Positions 43,087 to 56,400 of a DNA stretch of 64,000 nt are shown piece after piece (the stretch's first letter is position 1; the number at the start of each line of letters is the position of its first letter). The stretch is from Limonium bicolor. Its lineage: Eukaryota; Streptophyta; Magnoliopsida; Caryophyllales; Plumbaginaceae. The stretch spans positions 96,569,298 to 96,633,297 of the forward strand of contig CM041783.1 of the NCBI GenBank assembly GCA_023374045.1, read 5' to 3'. Below the pieces are notes generated by a model, which ran no database searches, was not told the origin of the DNA, and saw nothing but the letters and a program-made list of their open reading frames with translations. The position numbers were made by a program, and so were the translations under genes.

Positions 43087-46000
43087 GCTGTGCACTCGGA
43101 ACGGGAGGTATACTGAGTGTCTGCAATAAGGCAGAAGCCGGCAAGAGCGGCACAATCCTCACCGGTACCTTTCCAGTGAATGGCGTGGATGCATCGATCT
43201 TGTTCGACTCTGGAGCCTCACACACATTCATTTCGCTAGCATTTGCGAAGAGGCTGGGGTTAGACGGTGAAGAGATGCCAGACTTCGTGGTCACTCTCCC
43301 GTCGAAAGAGCGGATCAGATGTACCCGCTACTACCGAGATGCTGTTGTTCGAATCAGGGATGAGGAGTTTCCGATCGACTTGATAGAGTTCGACGGACTA
43401 GGTTTTGATGTGATTGTCGGGATGAACTGGTTGGAGCGGTACAAGGGTAGAATCCTATGTGCCGAGCATCGACTGCTTCTTAGGAGTCCATCTGGGGTTA
43501 CTATATCATACCGCCAGAGGCCCAGGGAGCCTTCGACACAGATCATCACCGCCATGGCCATGTATCGTGAGTTGCGACGAGGAAATGATGTGTACCTCTG
43601 CTATGTCCAGGACATAGAGAGAGACCCTGAGTTTAGCCCAGATGTGCCGGTAGTGTCGGAGTTTCCTGATGTATTTCCTAAGGAACTGCCGGGCATGCCG
43701 CCAGCACGAGATGTTGAGTTTGAGATTGATCTAGTTCCGGGCACCGGACCCATTGCGAAAGCACCTTACCGTATGGCTCCAGCAGAGATGACAGAGCTCA
43801 AGGAGCAGCTGAGAGACCTACTCGACAAGGGCTTTATCCGCCCTAGTGTGTCACCATGGGGAGCGCCGGTTCTCTTCGTGAAGAAGAAGGACGGTAGCCT
43901 CCGCCTATGTATTGATTATCGGGAGCTGAATGCTGTTACGGTGAAGAACCGTTACCCCTTACCACGCATCGACGATCTATTTGATCAGCTGAGGGGAGCA
44001 TCAGTGTTCTCCAAGATAGACCTACGTTCCGGATACCACCAGATTGCCATCCGTGACAGTGATATCGAAAAGACAGCTTTCAGAACTAGGTATGGGCATT
44101 ATGAGTTCACAGTTATGCCGTTTGGCTTGTCAAATGCACCAGCAAAGTTCATGGACTTAATGAACCGTCTGTTCCAAGATCAGTTGGACAAATCAGTGGT
44201 AGTCTTCATTGATGACATACTTGTGTATTCGAAATCGAGAGGTGAGCATGAAAGCCACCTGAGAGATGTATTGCAGACATTGAGAAGGAATCAGCTATGC
44301 TAAATTTTCTAAGTGTGAATTTTGGTTGAACCAAGTATCATTCCTTGGACATGTGATTTCTGAGGCCGGGATCGCTGTTGATCCGGCAAAGATAGATGCA
44401 GTGCGCACCTGGCCTAGGCCGAAGACAGTTACCGACATCAGGAGCTTCCTCGGTCTGGCAGGTTATTATAGGAGGTTTGTGAAGGACTTCTCCAGTGTCT
44501 CGAAGCCGATGACTTCCTTGATGAAAAAGGATGCACCATTCGAGTGGACAGTCGACTGTGAGAGAGCTTTCACGAGTCTCAAGGATGCTCTGACATCTGC
44601 ACCGGTTCTGACATTACCAGACGGTCCAGATGGTTTTGAGGTCTATTGCGACGCATCAGGCAGGGGTATGGGTTGTGTGTTGATGCAACACGGGAAGGTC
44701 GTGGCTTACGCCTCCCGACAACTGAAGAAGCATGAGGAGAACTACCCTACCCACGATTTAGAATTGGGGGCCATTGTCTTCGCACTGAAGATATGGCGAC
44801 ATCATTTGTATGGGGTAAGCGTGACATCTATTCCGACCACAAGAGTTTGAAATACTTATTCACTCAGAAAGAGTTGAACATGAGGCAAAGAAGGTGGGTT
44901 GAATTCTTAAATGATTATGACATCAATTTACAGTACAAGGAGGGTAAGGCAAACGTGGTAGCTGACGCACTGAGTCGCCGAGCACACTCTCTCCATTCGC
45001 TAGTCTCTCATACTGGCTTGGTTGAAGAGGTGCGGAGTGCTCAGATGACGGATCAGTATATGGTGGAAATTAGACAGAAGCTTATTGATGGCACATTCGA
45101 GGGTCAGAAGTATGACTTCAGACTCCACGATGATGACCTGATTAGGCTTAATGGCCGGTTGTGTATACCGAGGAGTAGCGCTGAGCTGAAGGAGCGCATA
45201 CTGAGTGAATCCCATTGTTCTACGACATCGATTCACCCCGGAGCTTCAAAGATGTATAAGGGTATGAAAAATATTTTTGGTGGACTGGAATGAAAAAGGA
45301 TGTGAATGACTATGTGTTGAGGTGTCTCACTTGTCAGAAGGTCAAGTTTGAGCACCGACGGCCTGGTGGTATGGTGCAGCCAATGCCAGTGCCGGAGTGG
45401 AAGTTCCATGACATGTCTATGGACTTCGTGGTAGGGCTTCCGCCTACAAGGGGAGGTCTGAATATGATTTGGGTTGTGGTAGACCGACTGACCAAGGTGG
45501 CTCGATTCATACCGATGAAGGACACCTGGAAAGTGGCTAAGCTTGCAGAGCTCTTCGACAAAGAGATTGTAAGACATCATGGGGTTCCGAAAACGATTGT
45601 ATCTGACAGAGATACCAGATTCTTATCCAGATATTGGAAGTCTACACGAGAGGCACTTGGTACTGAACTGAAATTGAGCACAGCTTTTCACCCACAGACA
45701 GATGGTCAGAGTGAGCGCACCATCCAGACACTTGAGGATATGCTACGTGCATGTGCACTTGACTTTCAGACCAGCTGGATTATAAGTTACATCTGATCGA
45801 GTTTAGTTACAACAACAGTTACCATGCTTCGATCAAGATGTCTCCCTTCCAGGCATTGTACGGTAGACCATGCCGCACGCCATTATGCTGGGATGAGTCG
45901 AGTGAGTCGGTCATTATAGGACCAGAGTATCTTGAGCAAGTTCAGGCAGAAGTTCGCCAGATCAGGGCTAATATGAAAGCAGCTCAGGATAGACAGAAGT

Positions 46001-46461
46001 CGTACGCAGATGTGCGCCGACGTGACCTGGAGTTCGCCGTGGGCGATCAGGTATTTTTGAGAGTATCCCCCATGAAGGGAGTATTTCGTTTTGGCCAGAA
46101 GGGCAAGTTGAGCCCGAAATATGTGGGTCCTTATGTTGTGACGGAGCGGATCGGCCCGGTAGCTTATAGACTTGATCTACCCGCCGAACTGGGCAAGGTA
46201 CATGATGTATTTCATGTGTCCCAGTTGAAGAAGTATATGTCTCATCCGTCTCATGTGCTTCAGCCGGAAAGGCTAACTTTAGAGCCGACCATGCGATCAG
46301 TGGAGACTCCGGTACGGATTCTGGATACTAAGACTCGAGACACTCGCCATAAGTCCGTGAGACTGGTGAAGGTCCTCTGGTCTAACCAGGACGTTGAGGA
46401 GGCCACTTGGGAGCTGGAAGAAAAGATGAAGGCGAAGCACCCGTCATTGTTTGCTTCTTAG
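43087..46461 (+). pseudogene. pol: Ty3/gypsy Pol (PR-RT-RNase H-IN-chromodomain) of element B
   Basis: The start is the predicted acceptor; the frame is open from [14 protein letters not shown] into protease [12 protein letters not shown]. Domains: protease (about 43140-43450), RT (YRMAPAEM about 43765; FIDD with GATGAC at 44211-44216), RNase H (CDASGRG about 44645, SDHKSLKY about 44835, [10 protein letters not shown] about 44960), integrase zinc finger (about 45210-45350), integrase core (DFVVGLP, SDRDTRF, HPQTDGQ), C-terminal GPYVVTERIG region and chromodomain (VLWSNQDVEEATWELE) to TAG 46459-46461. Frameshifts: near 44299 (-2), 44833 (-1), 45272 (+1, in an A run) and 45780 (-1). With nearly identical LTRs, some of these may be sequence error. 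Pol makes element DNA and integrates it in chromatin. Confidence 0.92.
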
Positions 46462-46475
46462 TGTCCATATGTATA

Positions 46476-46796
46476 GGGTACGGGGCGTACCCCTTTTAAG
46501 GGGGTAGAGCCGTTTCGGTTATGGTTGTGTACGACATGTATATTATACATTGTCTATGTTATGTTACAGACCGTGGTGTCTGAATGGTATTATGTGGTTG
46601 GGACCTCGAGTCCGTTGTGGTGTAAGTATGATGGTTATGTGGTTTGGACCTCGAGTCCGTTGTGGTGTAAGTATGATGGTTGTGTTGGTAATGATGTTTT
46701 GGAAGTGTGGTGTTATAAGATGTTTCCCGTGTTCTAATATTAAGATATGTGGGAAGTATGAACTTTGGGGACAAAGTTCTTTTAAGGGGGGTAGAT
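46476..46796 (+). other. Post-pol spacer of B: palindrome, hairpin, polypurine tract
   Basis: GGTACGGGGCGTACCCC followed by CCCCTTTTAAGGGGG and TAGAGC (46476-46508). Then a 70-bp near-direct repeat of GGACCTCGAGTCCGTTGTGG at about 46600 and 46647, the inverted repeat GAACTTTGGGGACAAAGTTC at 46760-46779, and the polypurine tract TTTTAAGGGGGGTAGA ending one base before the LTR. Confidence 0.75.
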
Positions 46797-49700
46797 TGAA
46801 ATACCCCAAACCTTGGTATGTTGGTTAAACATTAAAACATGATTTATTAAGACTAAAAAGAGTCTTAAAAACACTAGTAAACAAATTTAAACAAAAGCAA
46901 ACACAAAATGTGCTTTAAAGTCAATAAGAGCTAAAATGTGCTCTAAGCTTGGAATAGGCTTGGGTAAGACCTAATGAACTTACCAAGACTATATATGTAT
47001 TAATGAACATATAAAATCAATTACCAAAGAAAACCAAGCTTGAAAACAAGTTAAAACACAAAATGTGCTTTAAGAAGTCTTAAAGCACATTTTTTAAAAA
47101 TTGTCTTGTAAATGGGTTTTGAGTGGCTAAATGTCCATCATTACTCTTAAATATATATGTGTACTATATAGTATCACATTTGGGTGGCTATATTAATGGG
47201 AAATCAAAAATTTCACTTCTAAGTGCCTTGTTTAGGTGAATAGTGATTTTTATAAGTTACTTTATAACATATGTTGTATTAAGTAATTAAATTGACAAAC
47301 AAAGACTAAAATACCCTCATACTAATAAAGGGGGCCGGTTTTTATAAGTGTGGTGACTCACCACTCTCTAGTTAATGTAATAAGTAAGAAAAGCAAACTA
47401 AGTAAACTTACTTTTTACTTTATAAGCATAAATATCTTCTTAAAAGCAAATCCTATCTCACTCTCATTTCTTTCCTTCATTCCCACAGTTTCCAAACACC
47501 ATCTTCTACCTCTCTTCTTTGCTCTCTCTCGGTAATTCCACTACCACCATTAGAACTCCCACTTTGACCTCTTGTAAAATCTTGCTCACTTGTCCAAATC
47601 AAATTCTAAGACCACCAATCTCTTCCTCTCATCAAGCTCTTCATTCCTATCTTCTCAAAACTCCAAGAGCCCCATTTCGGTGCCAAGGTGTTCCACCATT
47701 GAAGGAGCTTGAGCTTGTCTTTTGACATATTGTTGATCTCCTTTGCTTCTAGGTAAGGAATCTCAAAGAAAAATCATGTTTCCTCCATGTTCTTACCTTG
47801 ACCGAAAATACACATTGATATAGCTCTTTGTGTGACTTTGTTCTAGCTTCATTTCAACTCTTCATGGACTAGGTGGAGTCCACTCTTGTTATATATTCAA
47901 ACTCCCTTCAAAGATCAAGGTAAAACAACTACATTAATGTTTTTGAAACAATGTAAAATTAGGGTTTACAATGAGATGAAGCTCAAAGCTTGAATACTCA
48001 TTATGGTGTTAGTATATTGTCTAGAACTTGACAAGGAATCAAAATACCATACGGTTTTGTAAGGAATCAAGAAGGAAGTGTTTTGGAAAAAGAGGTAAAT
48101 CTACTAACTTAATGTTGTTTAATGCCTTAGGAGAAATGAGCTTATAAATGCTTATTAAAACTACCTAAAGAGCAAATGGTGAATGACTTAGCAAAGTGTT
48201 CTCAAGAGACTAGTAAAGGGCATATGTGTGTGTTGAGTGTATTTGCAGGTGAAAGGCATATATATTGTGGAAATTCAGTGTTTATGATTTAAGCACCTTA
48301 AGGGCCTAAGAGCCATGCATTTTAAGGGCCTAAGTGCCATGCAATTTAAATTATGCACTATATTGTGATATAGTGTAAATTTGGTGAAGTTGTGTATGAG
48401 AGTGTTCTTGGTGATTTTAGATGTTCTTGTGTGTTTAATGGAGAAAGCAAAGTGTTTAGGATTAGTAATGTTCTAGGGGAATCCATGTCAAAATTTAGGT
48501 AAGAAGTAAGAAGTTCTAAGTGTTTACATAAGGTTTGGTGAGTTAGAAAAGGTAGGAAATGAATAAGGAGTTCATGATGTTTTTAAAGGAATTTTGATGT
48601 ACTAGGAAGTACTCTAGAGTGTAATAAGGACTTAGACATGATCTTGAGATTTAGTAAGTACCAAAGTCACTTTGGGACTTAGGTAAATACCTAGGCAAAC
48701 TTTGGTAAAATAAGGAGAAGTGTACACTAGGAAAAGAGTTTCAAGAAGGATATAAGGAATTAGTTGTGAGAGATGATGCTTGGGAGATGATGTTAAAATA
48801 AGGAGGAAGCTTTTGGGATAGTAGTTATCTTAGGTGTGAAACACCACTTGAAAAACTAGGAGAAAACATTGTAAGTGTTAGGAATTTTGTGAAGATATAA
48901 GTGAAGACTTAAGGAATTAGAAAATGAGTTTTATGAGTGTTTAAGGATGTCTTAAGTTGTGTTTGAAGTGCCCAAATGAGGTTAGGGGGTACTAGGTTAT
49001 ATGGGGTGAAGTTTGGAGTTGAATGTAAAAAGGAAAACAAAGATTTAGGGCAGACCGGACTTGCGACCGGACTTGCAAGCTCGGTCGGGCCCAGTTTACC
49101 CTGCGAGAATTGGCTTCTGGAATGGACCGACCTTGGGACCGGACTTGCAAGGTCGGTCGGGCTTGTAATTTCTGTACGGATTGAGTTACTGGAATCGACC
49201 GGACATAGGACCGGACTTGGCAAGTCCGGTCGGGCTAAATTTCCGAAGGGGAGAAACTCTCTGGAATCGACCGGACATGGACAAGTCCGGTCGGCAAGTC
49301 CGGTCGGACCTAAACTTGTAAAAAAAAAAACAGAAAAGAGTGTGACTTATGTAGTTAACCCTAGGGTGTATAATGAAGGTAACCTAGGGTAAGATTAGAC
49401 ATTAAAACATGTCATACAATCATGTTGAATACTTAGTAAGTGTGAAGTTAAATAAATAATTAACCGACGTTACTAATGTGTATAGGATTCTCTCAAGGTG
49501 GAAACGAAACGAGGCAAGGACCAAGGTATGGTTTTCTTGCAGTCTGTTGTCTACCGGTTTACACCGGCTTGGGTGTTGATTGTTTTCTGAGTGTTTACGA
49601 CCTTATAAGATTAAGGCATGAAAAGAGCTTACGGTTGTTATATATTATGATGTTGTGTTATTATGACTCCTTTCCCTTGGTGTGTCTAACAAGACCTAAA

Positions 49701-50687
49701 TGTTGCTTGTTTGTGACTTAACAAAACATTGTGTGATCACTAACAAGTGCTAATCGGGAAGTGAGGAGTCCGGTTGTTCCGGCCACGCGTGTGATGGATG
49801 GGGGTCGATATCATATCCGGTTCGGCTCTCTTGGTGTATGTATAGGTGGTATTCCAATTTGGTTTCTACCTTCCCTTAGCTTATCCAAAGCTAGTTACTG
49901 ACTCACGTCGGGCCATAGGGGCATACGTATGTTATTTCGGTGTGCTTGGGATTACTATATCCGACACACCTTTGGTATAAGTTAACCGTTCTATATAACC
50001 GGACGGTAACGAGGATGGTAACGAGCTTAACATGGGGTTGGTAAAAACCTCTAGGCTCACATGGTATACTAACTATGGTGGAAGGTTCCTTGTGCGAACC
50101 GATTTTATGGTGATGTGTATTGACATGATGCTATGCAATTTCCCTTGCTATGCTATGGTATATGTATATATATATATGTTGGATGTTCTAAAATGAATGC
50201 CATGTTATTATGACAATTGGTTGCGCGTATCCCGGTAGCCGATGGGCTGCGCGTTAGCCATACCAGCAAAGGTTGCTGACCCCCTCGGGGGCTCCATATT
50301 TTATTGCAGGATGAGGATCGAAGAGGCAGAGTGGCTCTAGGTCCTAGGTTGCTGATGTACTTTTGGATATGTTGGTTGTTGAGCCCGGGATGCGCCTGTG
50401 CTCCCGAGGCGTTACATTTTGATACCGTTGTTATACAGTGGTGGATGATTATGGTTTGTAGGTGTGTTGTAAATTAAATACTCGGTATGGTTGGTTATGT
50501 TTATATATGGATGTTAGATACTATGCTCGGGAGTCTGTTCATCAGACCGATACACTTGTATTTATTCTGCCTAGTTAACCACGTGGGTGGTTAACGGCGT
50601 TGTAACACCAAAGCGTTTAGTTATTGTTTGGTTGGTTATTTCCGCTGCGATTTCGGTAGTTGATAGGGGCGTTGTAGGGGTGTTACA
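46797..50687 (+). repeat. 3' LTR of element B (3891 bp)
   Basis: Nearly identical to 36499-40343. Most differences are one- to few-base insertions or deletions rather than substitutions. It ends GGGGTGTTACA and is followed by the CTAAT target copy at 50688-50692. Confidence 0.92.
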
Positions 50688-53471
50688 CTAATGGTGCCTA
50701 AAGAGTATTGGTAAAGAAAATAGAACCAAAAGTAAAGAGAAAACGCTTGAAAAGCGAAAAACGCTAAAACGCGCATTAAATGAGTATAGGAGATATATGA
50801 TATCGTTAGGGTCCGAGATGGATTCCTAAGGCTTAATTACGCCTAATTAGTATGTGGGAATAATTCCCGAAGAAAACGGATCCAAATAATGGATTAAAAA
50901 CACTAACGGAGTTTAAAAGCACGTTTTTCGAGAAAACCCGAAAACATGACTTTAAGTGGTCAAACAGACCAGTAAAAATTATAGTTGATTAAATAACTAT
51001 AAGGAAGTATTAATGGAAGCTTAATAACCATTAAAAATAAAGAAATGAGAAAAATCCGGAAAATGGGTCCCGGGAGTGAATAGTGTCAAAACCGGGTACT
51101 TAAACGAGCGTTATTCGAAAAGACAAAAAATGACCCAGGCTATTAATATATATGGGCCGGTTTTAATTAGTATGTACACACACATTAATAAGCTTGCTAG
51201 TTATTTATTAGCAAGAAGACAAGAAAATAGTAAGGTAAAAAGTGAAATAGTAAAAAGAGATTTTTAGTACTCTCTCACCTCATTTCTCTCTTATTTCACA
51301 ATTGCCTAGCCATCTGCCTATCTCCTTCTTCCTCCTCTGTAAGCCATCGCCGATTTCAATGTGAACACACAACCTCCACCTTGTTCCTCCATTATCTTGC
51401 TCATTTCTCCACCAAATCACACAAAATTGGTACCGCTAGATTCCTCTCGGTAAGGGCATCGTTTTCCACCCAACAAAAGCTTGATATCTCCATCTTCACT
51501 TCCATGGTTTTTGGGCCTTTAGAAGCTTGAAGGGGGTGCTTTTGACTCTCCTTCACCTCCTTGATGCCTTAAGGAAAAATAAGCAAGAGTTTTACCCATT
51601 TCTAGCTTGTTCTTGTAAATTTGGAAAATTTTCCAACATTGAAAAAATTTCCTCCATTTCAGCCGATTGCCCTTGTGGAGTGTTGGAATTCATTCAATTG
51701 ATTGCCAAGCTATCCTTTTGGACAATCTAAGGTAATGTCCAAGTTAAGCTTTAAAAACTCGCTCCTTAAAATACTAGCTTGTGAGGAAAGTTGAACTAAA
51801 TTGATTTGTTATGTGGGTAATGGAATATGATTGTAGCTAGCAATCCATATTCCTTTGTGTGGCATGGAAACAAGAAGAGAAAGAGGGAGCAAGATAAAGA
51901 GGAAGAAAATAAAGAAAACCGAAAACAAACAAGGTAAAAAGCTCACTTCGAGTTAGTTTATTTTACTTGTAAAACAGATTTTAGAGTCGAATTGATGTTC
52001 TTGAATTGGTGTAGTCATGAAGCTACAATATTGAGTGTGAATGAGAGTGTTTTGATGTGTTTGAGTGTGCAAAGTAAACCTAGAAACCAAGCTAGTTTGT
52101 TTGTGTGAACAAGTGGGAATTTAATGTAGTTGTTGGTGCTTAATTAAACAGGGGTGAAGAAGTGAGTTTATGAGCTGATTTATTGAGGTGAAAATGCTTA
52201 GGAAGTAGGCAAGTGCTGTCAAAATTGGCCTAGGTATGTATAGGTTTGAGTGTTTTAATGAAAGGAAGAAACTAGGTGTGTTTAAGAGATTTAAGTGAGA
52301 AGTTAATGGTTTGAGAACCAAACTATGGAGAAGAATGTATTAGGGGTTGAAAAGAGTTCAAAAACTGTAAATTTTGACATTTCCCGAGGTGGTCCGGGTT
52401 TGCAAATCGGTACATAAACCCGGGCCATAGCAAGAAGTAGGCAGAAACCCATCCCAGAGGGTGGTCCGGGTTTGTAAACCCGGACACAAACCCGGACCAC
52501 ATGTAAAACTAGCCAGAAACGGATTTCAGTGTTTGGTCCGGGTTTGTGAACCCGGACCAGGCTAAAAATGTAACAGAATGTGTTTTTAAGTGTCCTAATG
52601 ATGGGGAAGTGAATGGTAATGGTTTTAGATGTTGATAAGGCCTTGTTTGGTGATATTTAAAGGCCCTAAGAAGTGTAAGAAAGTGTAAGAAGTGGTTGAG
52701 AAGTGGGAACTCAAATTAACAAGAGTAAAGCCGAGTTAACGGGAAGTATTAATAATAATGTTTGAAACATTATCAGAGAATCGTGCGTGACCCGAGCATG
52801 GTGAAATGACACGGTAAAAGTAAAAACCCTGGTGAAAGGTCTGATTTTCTCATACCCCATGTGCTAACCGAGTTACGTTGATTTGTGTGTTTGTGTGCCG
52901 GCTTAATTAAGACTAAAGCATGAATTGTGTTCCATGGATGGATGTTGATTCCTTGTGTAGTATACATATATAATGTATTGCTATGTTGCATGCTGTTTGA
53001 AATAAAATGAACTCCATGCTCTCGACAAAAGTAGTCGGCGTACCCCGGTTAGCACTCGGGGTATGCGAATTTCATATGCAGCGTAAGATGAGCCCCTTGG
53101 GGCACCATTTTTATTTGTAGGTACACCGAAGATGATTCCGTTCGAGAGTAGGACGGGGCGGTGGTTAGCATGAGTAGTTAGCTTTTAATTACTTATGTAT
53201 TGGAATGAGGTGTAAGACCGATTATGTTATCGGCATCCGTATATTGTAGTCTCGGTATAGTAAGAAATGAATTGAGTATAGTATTTGTATTGTGTACTCG
53301 GTTGTTCCAGTTCATTTGACCGTTACGGTCTGTAAGATAGGTCTGGTTAGCCATATGGGTGGCTAACGGCGTTGTTTCACCCCTCGTTGTAGTTAGAGTT
53401 CCGCTGCATGAGTAAGAGCAATTAGTGATAGTTTAAGAGGTAATGACGAGTTTAACGGTTGGGGTGTTACA
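50688..53471 (+). repeat. Remainder of 3' LTR of element C
   Basis: Matches 14526-14924 and 18053-21836 with deletions (the block equivalent to 19290-19545, a small one near 19960, and about 1 kb near 52924). It contains the empty site for the LINE (about 51080-51110), palindromic repeats at 52388-52562, the GCCCCTTGGGGC palindrome at 53092-53103, and ends GGGTGTTACA before AAAGT. Confidence 0.85.
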
Positions 53472-56400
53472 AAAGTTAATTGTTTCGATCTAGGATGCCG
53501 CTGGAGAATTCATCTTGCTCATCATTGAAATTCTACATCTACGATCAACAAATTCGAAGGTTATCGCAGAAATTGGCAAGAAGGTAGAAGTCGCGAAACC
53601 TTCAACATTTACCAAGAGGCAAGATACGAATTCTCTTATAGCCCAAAGATTGAAGGAGTAAAATCCAAAAGAAGACTAAAAAAGAATCAGATCGGAAAAG
53701 CCAAGCGAGGGACTTACATGAAGAGAAATTAATTCGTGAACGAAGGATGATAATTTGCATTTTCAAGAAGGCAGATCTGCATCAGTGAGCCAGCACTCCA
53801 TAAAGCAGCAAATCCTCAAGTCAATTACAACTCTTGCGTAAATGGGAGGTGAAGATTATCACTGGTACCAGCAGATTTGAAATCAATTTCACTACAAAAA
53901 AACCTATTCTGATTAGGGAGGATTAATACGCTCGAGTCAACTAAAATTAAAATTCTAACTCTTCTTACTACTATGCATTCTAAATAACTCATATATTTTC
54001 GATTATTACCAGTTAAGTCGTGTTAGCCTCGGTGATTTACATCGCTCATATCAATCTGTGCAGCAGAGTTTCGCTTCCATATCAATGCGGCATCTTGACC
54101 CGATGGCTCAAGACCAAAGCAACATCAATAGCTCTTTCCCGAAAGCAATCGGCCATACTCAGGACTGGGTACAACCTTCAAGTCAAGTTTTTCTTTCAAA
54201 AGATGGCTGAGTGTTGGATGCCGGACGCCATTACGGTTAAGGCCTTGGTATCACCATTGCAAACATAGACGCACCACATGCTACTGTTCCGGCTATATCA
54301 TCGGGCGCAAGTGGTGACAACTTGAGCATAGGACCGGGCGGTGTCCCAGGAGTATTCAGCCGGGCAACAATTTCGATATAAGACCGGGCCATTCTCTTTA
54401 CGACCGGTCACATTTGGTCTTGGGTAGCAATTTCAGTCAAAGCCGGGGCCCGGGGGACGTCTTCAATTCAAACCCAGATGGAAAAATCTCAAAGCCTGAC
54501 CAGAGAGCAACTATCAGACAACCGGTCTCTTGGAGTAGTTGTAACGAATGACAAAGAACGACCGAACAAATTCTGGCACCAAATCCAGGCAAAGTGCCCA
54601 GGACCGGGAGGCATCGACCGGAGGCAACATCGGTCGGGCACAACTTTAGCCGGACCTTCTAGGCCGCATCTCAGTCCTTCCGGACCTCCTTGGCCGTATC
54701 ACAGTCCATCCGGGCTGCATTACCGGGCATCCTTCAGACCGGGAGCAAATTCACCACGACCGGACCACAACTGATCGATCGCCTCTAATACAAGGACCGG
54801 CCAATGACTAATCATGTCCAAGGACCAAGTGTAACCTCGATGATTCTCAGCTACCGGGCTTAACTTCCGATCGAGCTTCCTTGACTCAAAACCAAACGAC
54901 CTCTTCCCTCCAGGCAGAACAGGGAGCCAATTAAATCAAAGAAGGACCGGAGACTCAAATCCAAGCTCAAAGCATGAATTCCCCAAATCCTTGACAATCG
55001 AAAAAAGTATGAAGCAAGCGCCCCAAGGCAAAAACTCAAATTAGAGAGCTAATGATGAAGTAAGAACGGAACGTCTGAAGTTGACTGCGAAAGATAAGTT
55101 CATCAACTTTCAAATATAATATCTGTGGTCGGTCAAGCATGATTGTCTCCTGTTAAGACTTGCGCTTTCAGATTTCTAAAGATACAATTAGTTTCTGCTA
55201 AATTAAGAATTCGATCGAATGTCAGCTAAATGTGGGGATAACATTCATCTATCTTTAGCGAATGACTTTGCTGCTGATTGGTACATGTCAACCAACATTC
55301 TATCAAAGTTCTATAGGGCAGTATTATACTGTTTGAGCTTTGTAAAAACCGATTTTGAAAACCTTGTTTAAACTCTTAAAGGTTGTTCCAAAGATTTCCT
55401 TCTATCGTATTTTTTGCTTCATTTAAAACATTAGTTGAAGCCCCTGATTAGACCATGAGAAGTTTACTTCAAACTTTCTTACTTTACTCAAAAACAGCAA
55501 TTGCGTTCCTTAGAAACAGCAATTGCCCATTTTCCTAGCTGCATTTATCAGTTTTTACAAATTATCTTCAGATATCGCTACTACAACATCGTTTGACTAA
55601 ATTTCCAATAATCATTTCTCCAGAAACGTTTAAAAACAAGCAAATGTGCAGGGCTTGGACTGCGATTGCTTCAGACTATAAATGATGAGACAGTAAATGA
55701 AAGACTCTAAAAGCAAGCAATGACCAAATTATAAAAAGTTTTCAATTTTCAGGCAGCAATGATACGAGGTGGTCCAGGTGTGGTAATACAAACTTGGTTT
55801 ATATGTAAGCCTTCAGTCTTGTTTTATATGGGGAGTTGCGAACCTATCTGAGATAAAGAGACAATGTTAAAATTTGCCAATAGTCCAGTTACAGAAACTC
55901 CTTATCCTTAAAATGATCCCTTAAACATTAGCACTCTTGCTTCTATTCTTAAATCACTAAGAGTGCGGTGAGTAATAAGGAAAACTGGTTTTTATTCAAA
56001 GTTATGAGAAGTCACCTTCAAATGATGTTGGAATTTTATGTCTGTTTAAAAACATCTGCATTCCTTCACTACGCCCATATTGCTTCTGTAGAATGGCAAA
56101 GTATTCAGCTCCATATTCAGCTCTATTCCCTGTTTTATTAAAACATTACTCATGTTTTTCACCACCTGGCCTTTATACCTTAGCTAAATGCCATTTTAAA
56201 CTATAATAAAGCACATATTTCACATGATCTTTCACTGCTGTCATAACTGACCATACCTTTTATTTTACTATGCTATCTTTATAGGATTTAGTTCAACTTT
56301 TCCTATTCTACAATATATAATGTCCATACTATTACAATGTGTGTTAATTGTTGTACCATGAGAAAATACTTATGCCTGTATGGTTTCTGGTTATATTCCT

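Larger units (their letters stand above)
36499..50687 (+). mobile_element. Element B: complete Ty3/gypsy chromovirus encoding Gag, AlkB and Pol
   Basis: A 14.2-kb element with LTRs 36499-40343 and 46797-50687 (TGAAATACCCC to GGGTGTTACA), target duplication CTAAT on both sides, primer site for initiator tRNA-Met (40349), gag in three predicted exons, an AlkB exon, a PR-RT-RH-IN-chromodomain exon and a polypurine tract. The two LTRs are nearly identical and differ largely by small indels, so insertion was recent. Gag, RT, RNase H and integrase nevertheless carry one- or two-base frameshifts. By eye it is Tekay/Del-like. Confidence 0.93.
14469..53471 (+). mobile_element. Element C: non-autonomous Ty3-like LTR element hosting three other insertions
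   Basis: The 5' LTR is 14469-21836, the 3' LTR 36435-53471, with target duplications AAAGT on both sides. The primer site TGGTATCAGAGC (21841) matches initiator tRNA-Met, and a polypurine tract TTAAGGGGGTAGA lies at about 36421-36433. Once the LINE, D and B are removed, the interior is about 5.4 kb with no gag or pol. Both LTRs start TTTAATACC rather than TG. Primer-site hairpin, polypurine tract and LTR-end motifs are shared with B, which suggests that a B-like element supplied the enzymes. Confidence 0.85.

Noticed and set aside
54478..54774. 98-residue Pro/Ser-rich frame in element E
   Set aside because: Arises from GACCGG-type repeat words; no domain and no second copy to test.
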